64,000 bases of DNA. Origin: Bacillus sp. (in: firmicutes) (GTDB taxonomy: Bacteria > Bacillota > Bacilli > Bacillales > Bacillaceae). Positions 36,736-44,540 of this stretch are shown here, one piece after another. The DNA is taken from the NCBI GenBank assembly GCA_031180805.1, contig JAPSLL010000005.1:1-64000 (forward strand), written 5' to 3'. Below the pieces are notes generated by a model. The model had not been told where the DNA came from, did no database searches, and saw nothing but the letters and a program-made list of their open reading frames with translations. How positions within the stretch are numbered: position 1 is the stretch's first letter; each line of letters starts with the position of its first letter. The position numbers and the translations under genes are program-made.

Positions 36736-37128
36736 TTAATTAAGCGTTTCCCTGTCAACATTCAATTCAATTAAATTATAATCAGGATCCATACAAAAGA
36801 TTTGGGCAAACCCACTTACACTTTCTCTCTTCTCCTCTATTTCAACCCCCTGTGATATTAAATATGATAAAGTTTCCTCATAATTTTGAACACGAATCGC
36901 AAAATGACCTTCCTTAGAATTGATCGAATGATCCTTCCTTAAAGTAGAAGCATTAGGCTCAACAATTAAATGAAGCTGCTGCTGTCCAACCTCATACCAC
37001 GCTCCTGGAAAATCAAAATTTGGCCGCTTTAACTCCTTTAAACCGAGAATTTCCCCATAAAAATGTTTTGCTTTTTGCAAATCAGTCACCGTTAAACTTA
37101 CATGATGAATACTTTCTACTTTAATCAA
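36736..37128 (-). CDS. VOC family (glyoxalase/dioxygenase fold) protein
   Basis: A 130-aa vicinal-oxygen-chelate protein. The fold is seen as IHHVSLTVTDLQKAKHFYGEILG at the N-terminus (metal His6/7), LHLIVE (about 52-57), GHFAIRVQNYEET (about 75-87) and a C-terminal FCMDPDYNLIELN with the metal Glu. These residues could bind a divalent metal. The exact reaction (lyase, dioxygenase or resistance protein) cannot be told from the sequence. It is monocistronic. Confidence 0.82.
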   Translation of the reverse strand: MIKVESIHHVSLTVTDLQKAKHFYGEILGLKELKRPNFDFPGAWYEVGQQQLHLIVEPNASTLRKDHSINSKEGHFAIRVQNYEETLSYLISQGVEIEEKRESVSGFAQIFCMDPDYNLIELNVDRETLN

Positions 37129-37609
37129 AATGAACTCCCCCTAAATTTCTTTTAATAAGGTTTTTTTTTAATCTTGTTATTTTTTAACGAAGCTTTTTAA
37201 AACTTGATTGGATCGTAAGTGTGAGACTCCTGCGGGGTGTGTGGGATAGGTAAATCTCCCTTGGAAAGTAAGCGATGTCACGAGGAAATCAACCTATACG
37301 ACTACTAATAATAAGCCCAATGTTTCCGAAAGAGCCTTTAGCAAAAAACAAATTCTGAGCATATGTTATAGTACCTTTTTACATGTCTGGCACCCGCCCT
37401 GCATGTTTAGCTAGTACCCGTAACGGTAACCAACCTCATCTTGGCAGAAACAGCTTTTGCCTGAAACATCGAAATGAATTTTTCAATGTCAAATTAAATG
37501 TTAATGCTTTCATTTTAGCATGGTAACGATTATTGGTCATTTTTTAACTTCACCATAGGTATGAACCTTTGTCATTTTAGTAAAACTAAATTTAGGAGGT
37601 TATAAAAAA
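37129..37609. other. Intergenic region with degenerate repeat
   Basis: Holds a decayed Bacillus-type repeat (37201-37302) and the promoter region of the yndM-like gene. No gene was found. Confidence 0.45.
37201..37302. repeat. Bacillus-type intergenic repeat, copy 4 (inverted)
   Basis: TTGATTGGA, GAGACTCCTGCGGGG and GAAATCAAC mark a shortened copy in the opposite orientation to that at 24232-24402. Confidence 0.6.
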
Positions 37610-38098
37610 ATGAACCATTTAACAATTCTTATAATAAAATTCATTACTTGTCTCATTGCCTTTGGACTTGGACTTGACCTATTTTTTGATGCAACCTTTG
37701 TTGATATCGTTTCCTTTAGTCTTTTTGTTACGGTCGCTTCTTATGTATTAGGTGACAGAATCATTTTGCCACAATTAGGAAGACGTGCTGCTGCTGTTGC
37801 AGATTTTCTTTTAACTTATTTAAGCGTTTGGATTTTTGGTAGCATTCTTTTGGATAATTATTTGCAAATCGGCTGGGGTAGTATCATTTCAGCTACTATT
37901 ATTACTGTTGCTGAGGTTTTCGTTCACTTGTTTTTACAAGACCGTATTACGACAACAGCGCGAACTGAAGAAATTGTAGGAAATGAAAAAAAACGTACCG
38001 GATTTAATCCGAAGCTGGCATTCAGTACCGAATTTGCAAGTGATGAAGACATTAAGGAAATGATTAAGGCTGCTAAAAAAACAACAGAAAAAGAATAA
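37610..38098 (+). CDS. yndM: YndM-like DUF2512 membrane protein
   Basis: A 162-aa integral membrane protein of the DUF2512 family, matching YndM of B. subtilis in length and layout. Four hydrophobic segments cover residues 5-115, with the GDRIILPQLGRRAAAVADF loop between helices 2 and 3, and a basic cytoplasmic tail follows. Function unknown. AGGAGG lies before the ATG. A single gene ending in a bidirectional terminator. Confidence 0.83.
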   Translation: MNHLTILIIKFITCLIAFGLGLDLFFDATFVDIVSFSLFVTVASYVLGDRIILPQLGRRAAAVADFLLTYLSVWIFGSILLDNYLQIGWGSIISATIITVAEVFVHLFLQDRITTTARTEEIVGNEKKRTGFNPKLAFSTEFASDEDIKEMIKAAKKTTEKE

Positions 38099-38104
38099 AT
38101 AAGG

Positions 38105-38142
38105 AAAGGGTCACTCCCTCTATTGTATGGGGACTGACCCTT
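38105..38142. terminator. Bidirectional terminator with GGGTCA/TGACCC core
   Basis: AAGGGTCACTCCC and GGGGACTGACCCTT pair nearly perfectly between the convergent yndM and yebC-type genes. The sequence resembles the GGGTCAGACCC and GGGACTGTCCC repeat families elsewhere in the window. Confidence 0.75.
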
Positions 38143-38151
38143 CTTTATGAT

Positions 38152-38871
38152 TTATTCACTTAAATCGACATTATGATAAACTTGACGAACATCCTCTAAA
38201 TCCTCAAGAGCATCAATCATTTTTTCAAATTGTGCTTTTGCATCTTCAGGTAGTGTAACATCATTTTGTGCAAGCATCGTTAATTCCGCTATAGTGAACT
38301 CTGTTATTCCTACATTTTTAAATGCTTCTTGCACAGCATGGAATTGGTCAGGCTCAGCATAGACGATTACATTATCATCCTCTTCGATAATATCACGAAC
38401 CTCTACATCTGCTTCCATAAGAAGTTCTAATACCTCATCCTCTGTTTTTCCTTCAATTCCGAATACTGCTGTAGCATCAAACATATATGAAACCGAACCA
38501 CTTACACCCATATTGCCACCGTTTTTTCCAAAGGCAGCACGAACATCAGAGGCTGTACGATTTACGTTATTCGTTAAGGCATCAACGATAACCATTGATC
38601 CATTTGGACCAAAGCCTTCGTAACGAAGCTCATCATAATTTTCCTCTGCTCCACCTTTTGCCTTTTCAATAGCACGGTCAATAATTGTCTTTGGCACACT
38701 GTATGTTTTCGCACGTTCAAGGACGATTTTTAAAGCCTGATTAGATTCTGGGTCTGGCTCTCCCTGTTTAGCTGCTACATAAATTTCGCGACCAAATTTT
38801 GCATATATACGACTTGTATTTGCATCTTTTGACGCCTTCTTTTCTTTAATGTTGTTCCATTTACGACCCAT
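38152..38871 (-). CDS. yeeI: YebC/PmpR family regulatory protein (YeeI-like)
   Basis: A 239-aa protein of the YebC family, whose members act as transcription regulators or, as more recently proposed, ribosome-associated factors at polyproline stretches. Its three-domain pattern is intact: [20 protein letters not shown] at the N-terminus, [15 protein letters not shown] (about 80-94), and an acidic C-terminus ending [10 protein letters not shown]. It resembles B. subtilis YeeI closely. The ATG at 38871 has AAAGAGAG upstream; an earlier ATG overlaps that site. Confidence 0.9.
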   Translation of the reverse strand: MGRKWNNIKEKKASKDANTSRIYAKFGREIYVAAKQGEPDPESNQALKIVLERAKTYSVPKTIIDRAIEKAKGGAEENYDELRYEGFGPNGSMVIVDALTNNVNRTASDVRAAFGKNGGNMGVSGSVSYMFDATAVFGIEGKTEDEVLELLMEADVEVRDIIEEDDNVIVYAEPDQFHAVQEAFKNVGITEFTIAELTMLAQNDVTLPEDAKAQFEKMIDALEDLEDVRQVYHNVDLSE

Positions 38872-39034
38872 ATTAACACTCTCTTTCTTCATTGTATCTT
38901 TCTATACATCATGACATCATTATGCCACTTTACCTATAATAAGGAAACCTAATAGATGGTCAACCTTTTAACAAAAACTATTATACAACATTTTTATTAG
39001 AAGTACCGAGTTTAACTAGAGAAAAAAGTTCACT

Positions 39035-39745
39035 CTATTTATTATTCAGTGCCTTTATAATAAGAAAATGTGGGTTTTTCATTAATTTCTCATATTGGTC
39101 TGGCTCTTTTACAAAACATGATTTAGTAGGTTGTGGCTCGATAAGCTCACTTAATGAAAAATATTTTAAAGTAGTATTGACGATTTCCTGCTGTGGTCTT
39201 CGATAAAAAGGTACCTCAACCAATTTTCCGCCTTTCTTCCATTTATCAACAATTAATTCTGTTGCAAAATAATCATCACTCTTTGAAAGCCTTCGATCCA
39301 TAAACGGATGATGGACAGAATATAATAGCATACCATTTGGCTTTAAAATTCGTTTAAATTGTTGAAAGGTGAATGTCCAATCTTTTATATAATGAAGAAC
39401 GAGTGAACAGACAATGTAATCGAAGGTAGCGTCTGCAAATGGAAGCATTTCCTCTAAGCTCAGATTCAATATGGTTGCATTTGCTCCTAGCCGTCTTTTA
39501 GCGGCTTCAATCATTTTAGGGCTGCTATCGATTGCTACAACATTAGCCCCTCGCCTAATAAATTGCTCTGAATACCAGCCGGCGGCACAGCCAGCATCAA
39601 GAACATGTTTATTCTCAAGCTCAGTAGGAATCTGACTCATCATTGCCGGTCGTTCATAATCACTATTGTAAACACTTTTTTCATCTACATGATGTTCATA
39701 GTCAACGGATAAAACGTTAAATGCTTCGGTTATTTTTTGCTTCAT
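39035..39745 (-). CDS. Class I SAM-dependent methyltransferase
   Basis: A 236-aa methyltransferase with the SAM-binding motif I HVLDAGCAAGWYSE (about residues 46-59), motif II VVAIDSSPKMIEAA and motif IV FDYIVCSLVLHYI. The acceptor is unknown. The C-terminal part (KYFSLSELIEPQPTKSCF) resembles Bacillus small-molecule methyltransferases. I chose the ATG at 39745, preceded by AGGTG; the earlier ATG overlaps that site. It is followed by a LysR gene upstream on the same strand at 49 nt, possibly co-transcribed. Confidence 0.83.
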   Translation of the reverse strand: MKQKITEAFNVLSVDYEHHVDEKSVYNSDYERPAMMSQIPTELENKHVLDAGCAAGWYSEQFIRRGANVVAIDSSPKMIEAAKRRLGANATILNLSLEEMLPFADATFDYIVCSLVLHYIKDWTFTFQQFKRILKPNGMLLYSVHHPFMDRRLSKSDDYFATELIVDKWKKGGKLVEVPFYRRPQQEIVNTTLKYFSLSELIEPQPTKSCFVKEPDQYEKLMKNPHFLIIKALNNK

Positions 39746-39793
39746 GCTACACCTCATTCATTTGTATTGATATTTAACTGTTCAATAAAAAGC

Positions 39794-40648
39794 TTAAAAA
39801 GCCTCCTTCAAAACCTGATAAAAATTGATTACTTCATCAGTTTGAACCTTCGTCACAACATATGTAGATGATGTAAGCTGATTAATTTTATCATTTTTGA
39901 CTTCAATAAATTTGTTTATGTCGATTTCCTTCTTAACGATAGAAGTAGGTAAATAGGAAACACCTAGTCCGTGTTCAATAAAGCGTTTCGTAATCTCCAT
40001 TTGATTCACGTTCATTGTGCGAACAAATGGATAGTTATTTTTAATATCACATAAAAGCTCATCCCAATACTCAGGATGATTATGTGTCATCACTCGGTAT
40101 TTCTTTAAAACCTCTTCTTCATGATCTGCAGCCCCATACGGAGCAACTAATACGACGTTATCCTCATGAATTTTTTCACAGTGAATATTAGCTTGAATTG
40201 GTGTTATTCTCGATAAGCCTATATCTGCTTTTCCACTGCTCACCTCTTCCCCAACCTCATAGGAGCTAACGACATTAATAATGATTTCAATCTTTGGAAA
40301 TTCCTCGACAAATCGCCTTACGATCGGAGGCAAAAATGAAGAGGCAATTTGAGGAGCAGTTGCAATCGTTAATTTACGGTTATATCCCTGCTTCCATGAT
40401 TCAAATTCCCCTAAACCCTGCTCGTATTTTTTTATAAGCTCCTTTGCAAATGGTAAAAATGAATGTCCTGCTGAGCTCAAAAAGATATTTTTCCCATCCC
40501 GTTCAAAAAGCTTGACGTGCAATAATTGCTCAAGCCGTTGAATATGCTTCGTGATCGCAGGCTGTGTAAGAAAAAGCTCCTCAGATGCTTGGCGGAAATT
40601 TTCATACTTTGCAGCAATAACAAACGTCTTTAGCCACTTAATATCCAC
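39794..40648 (-). CDS. LysR-family transcriptional regulator
   Basis: A 284-aa LysR-type regulator with an N-terminal winged helix (residues 1-60, FRQASEELFLTQPAITKHIQRLE) and a periplasmic-binding-like effector domain (about 90-284). It is divergent from the methyltransferase gene at 40804. A 23-nt palindrome just upstream of its own start is the expected binding site, so it likely regulates itself and the divergent gene. The effector is unknown. Confidence 0.88.
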   Translation of the reverse strand: MDIKWLKTFVIAAKYENFRQASEELFLTQPAITKHIQRLEQLLHVKLFERDGKNIFLSSAGHSFLPFAKELIKKYEQGLGEFESWKQGYNRKLTIATAPQIASSFLPPIVRRFVEEFPKIEIIINVVSSYEVGEEVSSGKADIGLSRITPIQANIHCEKIHEDNVVLVAPYGAADHEEEVLKKYRVMTHNHPEYWDELLCDIKNNYPFVRTMNVNQMEITKRFIEHGLGVSYLPTSIVKKEIDINKFIEVKNDKINQLTSSTYVVTKVQTDEVINFYQVLKEAF

Positions 40649-40661
40649 TATTGGTCACCCC

Positions 40662-40684
40662 TTTAATAACAAATTGTTATTAAA
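40662..40684. promoter_or_regulatory. LysR operator palindrome
   Basis: Perfect 11-nt arms TTTAATAACAA/TTGTTATTAAA around a single A, 14 nt upstream of the LysR start. A TTGTTATTA half-site is repeated at about 40696. Confidence 0.65.
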
Positions 40685-40803
40685 ATCCATTATTTTTGTT
40701 ATTATCCATTATTAATTGATTCAATTATACTTATGTTTACAGAAATAGCCAATGAAAAAAGCGAGATTTTATACTTAAAAGAACAAAGGAGTGTGTTTAT
40801 AAG

Positions 40804-41577
40804 ATGAAAACAAAACTAGATAATTGGAATGCTAAGCTTTATGATGATAGCCATTCATTTGTTTCGATGTATGGGGAGAGCATGATTAAACTGTTAGCTC
40901 CTCGCACTGGAGAAAGGATTCTTGATGTCGGCTGTGGTACTGGGGATTTAGCGAACACGTTATCGAATGATTCAATCGAGGTTATCGGGATTGATAAATC
41001 GAAAAATATGATTAAGGAAGCAAGAAACAAATATCCCCATCTTTCATTTTTCCCATACGATGCAACAGACATGGATTTCTCCAATGAATTTGATGCAGTG
41101 TTTTCAAATGCTGCCCTTCATTGGGTAAAACCACCTGAAAGGGCTTTAACCTGTATGTATAAAAGCTTAAAGAAAAATGGACGCTTTGTTGCCGAATTTG
41201 GTGGTAAAGGAAATATTCAGTCCCTAACAGATGCGTTTTTTGAATTGCTTATTCAATATGGCTATGAGGAAAATCTTCAATATAATCCTTGGTACTTCCC
41301 GAGTATCGGTGAGTATACAACGTTAATGGAAGCTGCAGGATTTACCGTGAAACTTGCCCAGCTTTATGAAAGACCAACACCATTGAGCGGAGAGGACGGT
41401 CTAAAAAAGTGGATGACGATGTTTGCTAGTGATTTATTTACTGGAATCGATGAAGCTATAAAAACAGAAATATTAAATAAGCTTGAAGCTAATTTAAGGA
41501 AGATATTATACAAAGATGGAAATTGGATTCTTGATTATCGAAGAATTCGTGTTATTGGCGTTAAGGAGTCTTCATAA
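40804..41577 (+). CDS. Class I SAM-dependent methyltransferase
   Basis: A 257-aa methyltransferase of the Tam/UbiE-like type. Motif I is ILDVGCGTGDLA (about residues 39-50), post-I VIGIDKSKNMIKEA, and FDAVFSNAALHWVKPP (about 98-113) is typical of trans-aconitate or malonyl-carrier methyltransferase relatives. The acceptor is unknown. It is divergent from the LysR gene, which probably controls it. AAAGGAGTG lies before the ATG. Confidence 0.85.
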   Translation: MKTKLDNWNAKLYDDSHSFVSMYGESMIKLLAPRTGERILDVGCGTGDLANTLSNDSIEVIGIDKSKNMIKEARNKYPHLSFFPYDATDMDFSNEFDAVFSNAALHWVKPPERALTCMYKSLKKNGRFVAEFGGKGNIQSLTDAFFELLIQYGYEENLQYNPWYFPSIGEYTTLMEAAGFTVKLAQLYERPTPLSGEDGLKKWMTMFASDLFTGIDEAIKTEILNKLEANLRKILYKDGNWILDYRRIRVIGVKESS

Positions 41578-41578
41578 C

Positions 41579-41622
41579 TTGGGGACAGTCCCCTTTAAAT
41601 TTTTGGGGACTGTCCCCCCTTT
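41579..41622. repeat. GGGGACAGTCCCC repeat pair / terminator
   Basis: Two palindromic units, GGGGACAGTCCCC and GGGGACTGTCCCC, face each other around 11 nt. A T-run follows, so it probably terminates the methyltransferase transcript. Confidence 0.75.
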
Positions 41623-41694
41623 ATAATTTTTAATAGGATAAATGAAAATTGGAAATATTATCTCTAGGCGCAAAAAACGGAGGTAAGTTTTAAA

Positions 41695-42702
41695 ATGGGT
41701 ATGAATCACGAGCATATAAAACTAACAGCAAGTGAAATTTCTGTTTTATGGACTTCTTATTTAAATGATACATTAGGAATTTGTACGATATCATATTTTT
41801 TAAATCATGTTGAGGATCCTGACGTTCGTGCTGTTCTCGAGTATGCACTTGATTTGTCAAAAAAGCATATTGAGGTGATAAGACAAATATTTTCTAAAGA
41901 AAATATCCCAATACCTTTAGGGTTTACAGAGCAGGATGTGAATGTGAATGCAAAAAGATTATATTCAGATTCATTTATGCTCTATTATATACAAAACATG
42001 GGATCTGCTGGTATAAATAGCTATAGTGTTGCTTTGCCCGTTTCCGCTCGGATGGATATTCGTGAATATTATACTTCATGTCTAGAATCTTCCACTGAAC
42101 TCTTTAATCGAACAAGTAATGTTATGCAAGAAAAGGGACTCTTTATACGAGCTCCTTATATTCCATACCCAAATCAGGTAAAGTTTGTACATAAGCAACA
42201 TTTTCTTGCTGGTTGGTTTGGTGAACAGAGACCACTTACTTCGATTGAAATTTCATTTTTATTTTTTAATTTATATCGTAATACTCTTGGAACAGCTCTA
42301 TTAACAGGGTTTAGTCAAGTTGCCCAATCGAAGGAAGTACGTCAATATATGATACGGGGTGCAGAAATCGCCAAGCATCATAGTGCTGTTTTCACGAAAA
42401 TATTAAGTCAGGATAACATTCTTACCCCAATGACCTCTGAAATTTTGCCGGAAACATCAAAGGAACCGCCATTTTCTGAAAAGCTTATGATGTTTCATAC
42501 TGCAGCTCTTACTAATTCTGGGATGGGATATTATGGCGCGAGCATGGGTGGCTCAACGCGGAAGGATTTAGCAGCATCATATAGCCGTTTAATGATAGAG
42601 GTTGCTGAATTTTCACTTGATGGAGCTAACATTATGATTGATAATGGCTGGTTTGAAGAACCGCCTTCTGCCCCAAATCGAAAGGACTTAGCAAAAGGAT
42701 AA
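41695..42702 (+). CDS. DUF3231 family protein (paralogue 2)
   Basis: A 335-aa paralogue of the protein at 18061-19074 with the same tandem layout: matching blocks include LTASEISVLWTSYLNDT, GFTEQDVNVNAKRL, REYYTSCLESSTELFN, FLAGWFGEQRPLTSIE and GANIMIDNGWFEEPP. All aligned His and Glu residues in the two helical bundles appear kept. Function unknown. AACGGAGG lies before the ATG. It is a lone gene behind a repeat-derived terminator. Confidence 0.85.
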   Translation: MGMNHEHIKLTASEISVLWTSYLNDTLGICTISYFLNHVEDPDVRAVLEYALDLSKKHIEVIRQIFSKENIPIPLGFTEQDVNVNAKRLYSDSFMLYYIQNMGSAGINSYSVALPVSARMDIREYYTSCLESSTELFNRTSNVMQEKGLFIRAPYIPYPNQVKFVHKQHFLAGWFGEQRPLTSIEISFLFFNLYRNTLGTALLTGFSQVAQSKEVRQYMIRGAEIAKHHSAVFTKILSQDNILTPMTSEILPETSKEPPFSEKLMMFHTAALTNSGMGYYGASMGGSTRKDLAASYSRLMIEVAEFSLDGANIMIDNGWFEEPPSAPNRKDLAKG

Positions 42703-42785
42703 ATGATTTGATCTGTGCTAGTTAGTGACAGGTCTTTTCTATTTTAAAGACACTTTTTCTAAAATACAGTTGGGTTTTAAGCTAA

Positions 42786-42908
42786 GGTTGTAAAAGTTGA
42801 TTGGAGCTTAAGCGGGAGACTCCTGCGGGATGCGTGGGAAGTTGTGACGTAAGCAGGAATCTCATGCCTTTCGCCCCAATATACAAAGTACTAAGAAATC
42901 AACTATAG
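42786..42908. repeat. Bacillus-type intergenic repeat, copy 5 (inverted)
   Basis: AGTTGATTGGAGC, GGGAGACTCCTGCGGGATGCG and GAAATCAAC match the ends of the copy at 24232-24402 in reverse orientation; the middle has diverged. Confidence 0.65.
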
Positions 42909-42949
42909 GCTTTAACAGCCTTTAGGAAATTTCCTTCCACAAAATAAAA

Positions 42950-42975
42950 AGCTGACAAAAATCAATCTGTCAGCT
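42950..42975 (-). terminator. MFS gene terminator
   Basis: AGCTGACA/TGTCAGCT stem followed on the minus strand by TTTTTATTTT, 12 nt past the stop codon. Confidence 0.75.
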
Positions 42976-42986
42976 CTTTACAATGT

Positions 42987-44237
42987 CTACATCATTTCAT
43001 TTCTTTTGCTTAAATAGCGATGCAAATATAAACTAAAAATCGAACATAATAATGCACATACCCCAATAAAGATAAAACCCATTTGGAAGCCTCTAACGAC
43101 ACCAATTTCATTTCCATAAATTGAGGCAAACCAGTTTTTGCTTCCATCAATTATTGCTCCGATAAGGAAATTCCCAATTACTACTGCAATTCCCATTAAT
43201 GTTACTGTAACGGAGATAGCTGCATCAATACCATTTGGATATCGTTTTGCTAATAGAGCCATAACAGTCGGATAAATTGGGGCAATCCCAAACCCGGCAA
43301 CAGCATATAACCAGATCGCCGATGGTCCAAGAATTGTTGCAACAATCGTCGCAACTCCGGCAACAGCAGAAAAAATAATGAGCGAGGTCATAAAGCCAAT
43401 TTTATCTGTTACAAAACCTAATAATAATCTTCCTAGCATAAAGCAAAGGAAAAAGACAGACAGCATCACTGATGATGATGTTGAACTCCAATGGTACGAT
43501 TTCTCGAGAAAATTAACGAGCCAACCAGCAATTGAAAGCTCTGCAATTACCCCTAATGAAAGAATCAAGGTGATGAGCCATGCAGCTCGATCCTTTAAAA
43601 ACACCTTCAACGGGATTTTTTCTTCAACTGTTGCTGAATCTTTTGGGAATTTGCTATAAAATGTTGGGATTAACGGGATGATACATAACGCTAGCATAAG
43701 AAAGTACATTCCTCGCCAGCCTAATTCATTACCAAACATGTTCACTCCCATCAATCCAGCTGCCATAATAGGTGCAGCTGTTGAGCTAAGTCCATAAAAG
43801 AAATGCGATAAATTCATCATAAATCCGGTATTTTTCGTGAACACTCTTGCTGCTAATATGGCAAGTGCTATCTCTAGCAATCCATTCCCGATATACATTA
43901 AGAAATAAGAAGCCGAGAAAAACAGATAGTTGTTTGATATGTATATAAGTATCCCCGAAAGAACCATCGTTCCAAATGCAAGAATACTTGCAAGCTTAAT
44001 CCCATACTTCGACGTAAGCACACCTGTAAAGCTGCATGCAAGCAAAAAGCCGAGCGAATTAAACGCTAATAATGTACCGATTTGCAATTCATCTATCGCA
44101 AAATCTGCTTGAATACGAGGAATCGCCGGACCCTTAATATTTTCCGAAAAGCCAAAAACTAAATAACCGACAAATATAACGAAATATGGCAAATAAATCG
44201 TTTTCTTCTGAGGCTGAAGCTGTTGTACTGTTTCCAT
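42987..44237 (-). CDS. MFS transporter, probable sugar permease
   Basis: A 416-aa major facilitator with 12 predicted membrane helices. The loop 2-3 motif GVLTSKYGIKLASI and its repeat FVTDKIGFMTSL in the second half are visible. The overall pattern fits FucP/GlcP-like sugar:H+ symporters, but the substrate is uncertain. It lies downstream of the alpha-galactosidase gene, so a galactoside or galactose role is possible. A 17-bp perfect inverted repeat is immediately upstream of its start. Confidence 0.82.
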   Translation of the reverse strand: METVQQLQPQKKTIYLPYFVIFVGYLVFGFSENIKGPAIPRIQADFAIDELQIGTLLAFNSLGFLLACSFTGVLTSKYGIKLASILAFGTMVLSGILIYISNNYLFFSASYFLMYIGNGLLEIALAILAARVFTKNTGFMMNLSHFFYGLSSTAAPIMAAGLMGVNMFGNELGWRGMYFLMLALCIIPLIPTFYSKFPKDSATVEEKIPLKVFLKDRAAWLITLILSLGVIAELSIAGWLVNFLEKSYHWSSTSSSVMLSVFFLCFMLGRLLLGFVTDKIGFMTSLIIFSAVAGVATIVATILGPSAIWLYAVAGFGIAPIYPTVMALLAKRYPNGIDAAISVTVTLMGIAVVIGNFLIGAIIDGSKNWFASIYGNEIGVVRGFQMGFIFIGVCALLCSIFSLYLHRYLSKRNEMM

Positions 44238-44259
44238 GTCTTACTACCTTTCTCGTAAA

Positions 44260-44309
44260 ATAATCGTATGATAATGAAAAAATCTCCATTTCCATTATCA
44301 TACGATTAT
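44260..44309. promoter_or_regulatory. Long perfect inverted repeat before MFS gene
   Basis: 17-nt perfect arms (ATAATCGTATGATAATG and complement) around a 16-nt spacer, ending 22 nt upstream of the MFS start codon. No T-run, so it may be a double operator or an mRNA leader hairpin. Confidence 0.55.
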
Positions 44310-44336
44310 GGAAATAAGTGTAGTCTATCTTTTTGT

Positions 44337-44460
44337 GGGGACAGTCCCCCTTTTAAGGGGGACTGTCTCTACTTTAACGAAAAATTGCGATTGTCTAATC
44401 ATCAATTGCTGTTACAGCAGTACTTACTTTCACGCTTTACTATATTGGGGGACTGTCCCC
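44337..44460. repeat. MITE-like element bounded by GGGGACAGTCCCCC
   Basis: About 124 bp with 14-nt perfect terminal inverted repeats (GGGGACAGTCCCCC and GGGGGACTGTCCCC) and an extra internal unit at 44355-44369. It has no coding content. It looks like a REPIN- or MITE-type element. Confidence 0.6.
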
Positions 44461-44507
44461 ACTTTTTGTCGCCACTTTTATGTTTCTACGATTGATAACC
44501 GACTCGC

Positions 44508-44540
44508 TTTCACCCTTTAATATATTGAGGGACTGTCCCC
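44508..44540. repeat. GGGACAGTCCC unit overlapping melA 3' end
   Basis: A 33-bp segment nearly the same as 44428-44460 (CTTTCACCCTTTA then ATATTGAGGGACTGTCCCC). It contains the melA stop codon. Confidence 0.65.

Noticed and set aside
44268-44520. Two 70-75-aa open frames on the plus strand
   Set aside because: They run through the inverted repeat and the MITE-like element and have no homology-like content.
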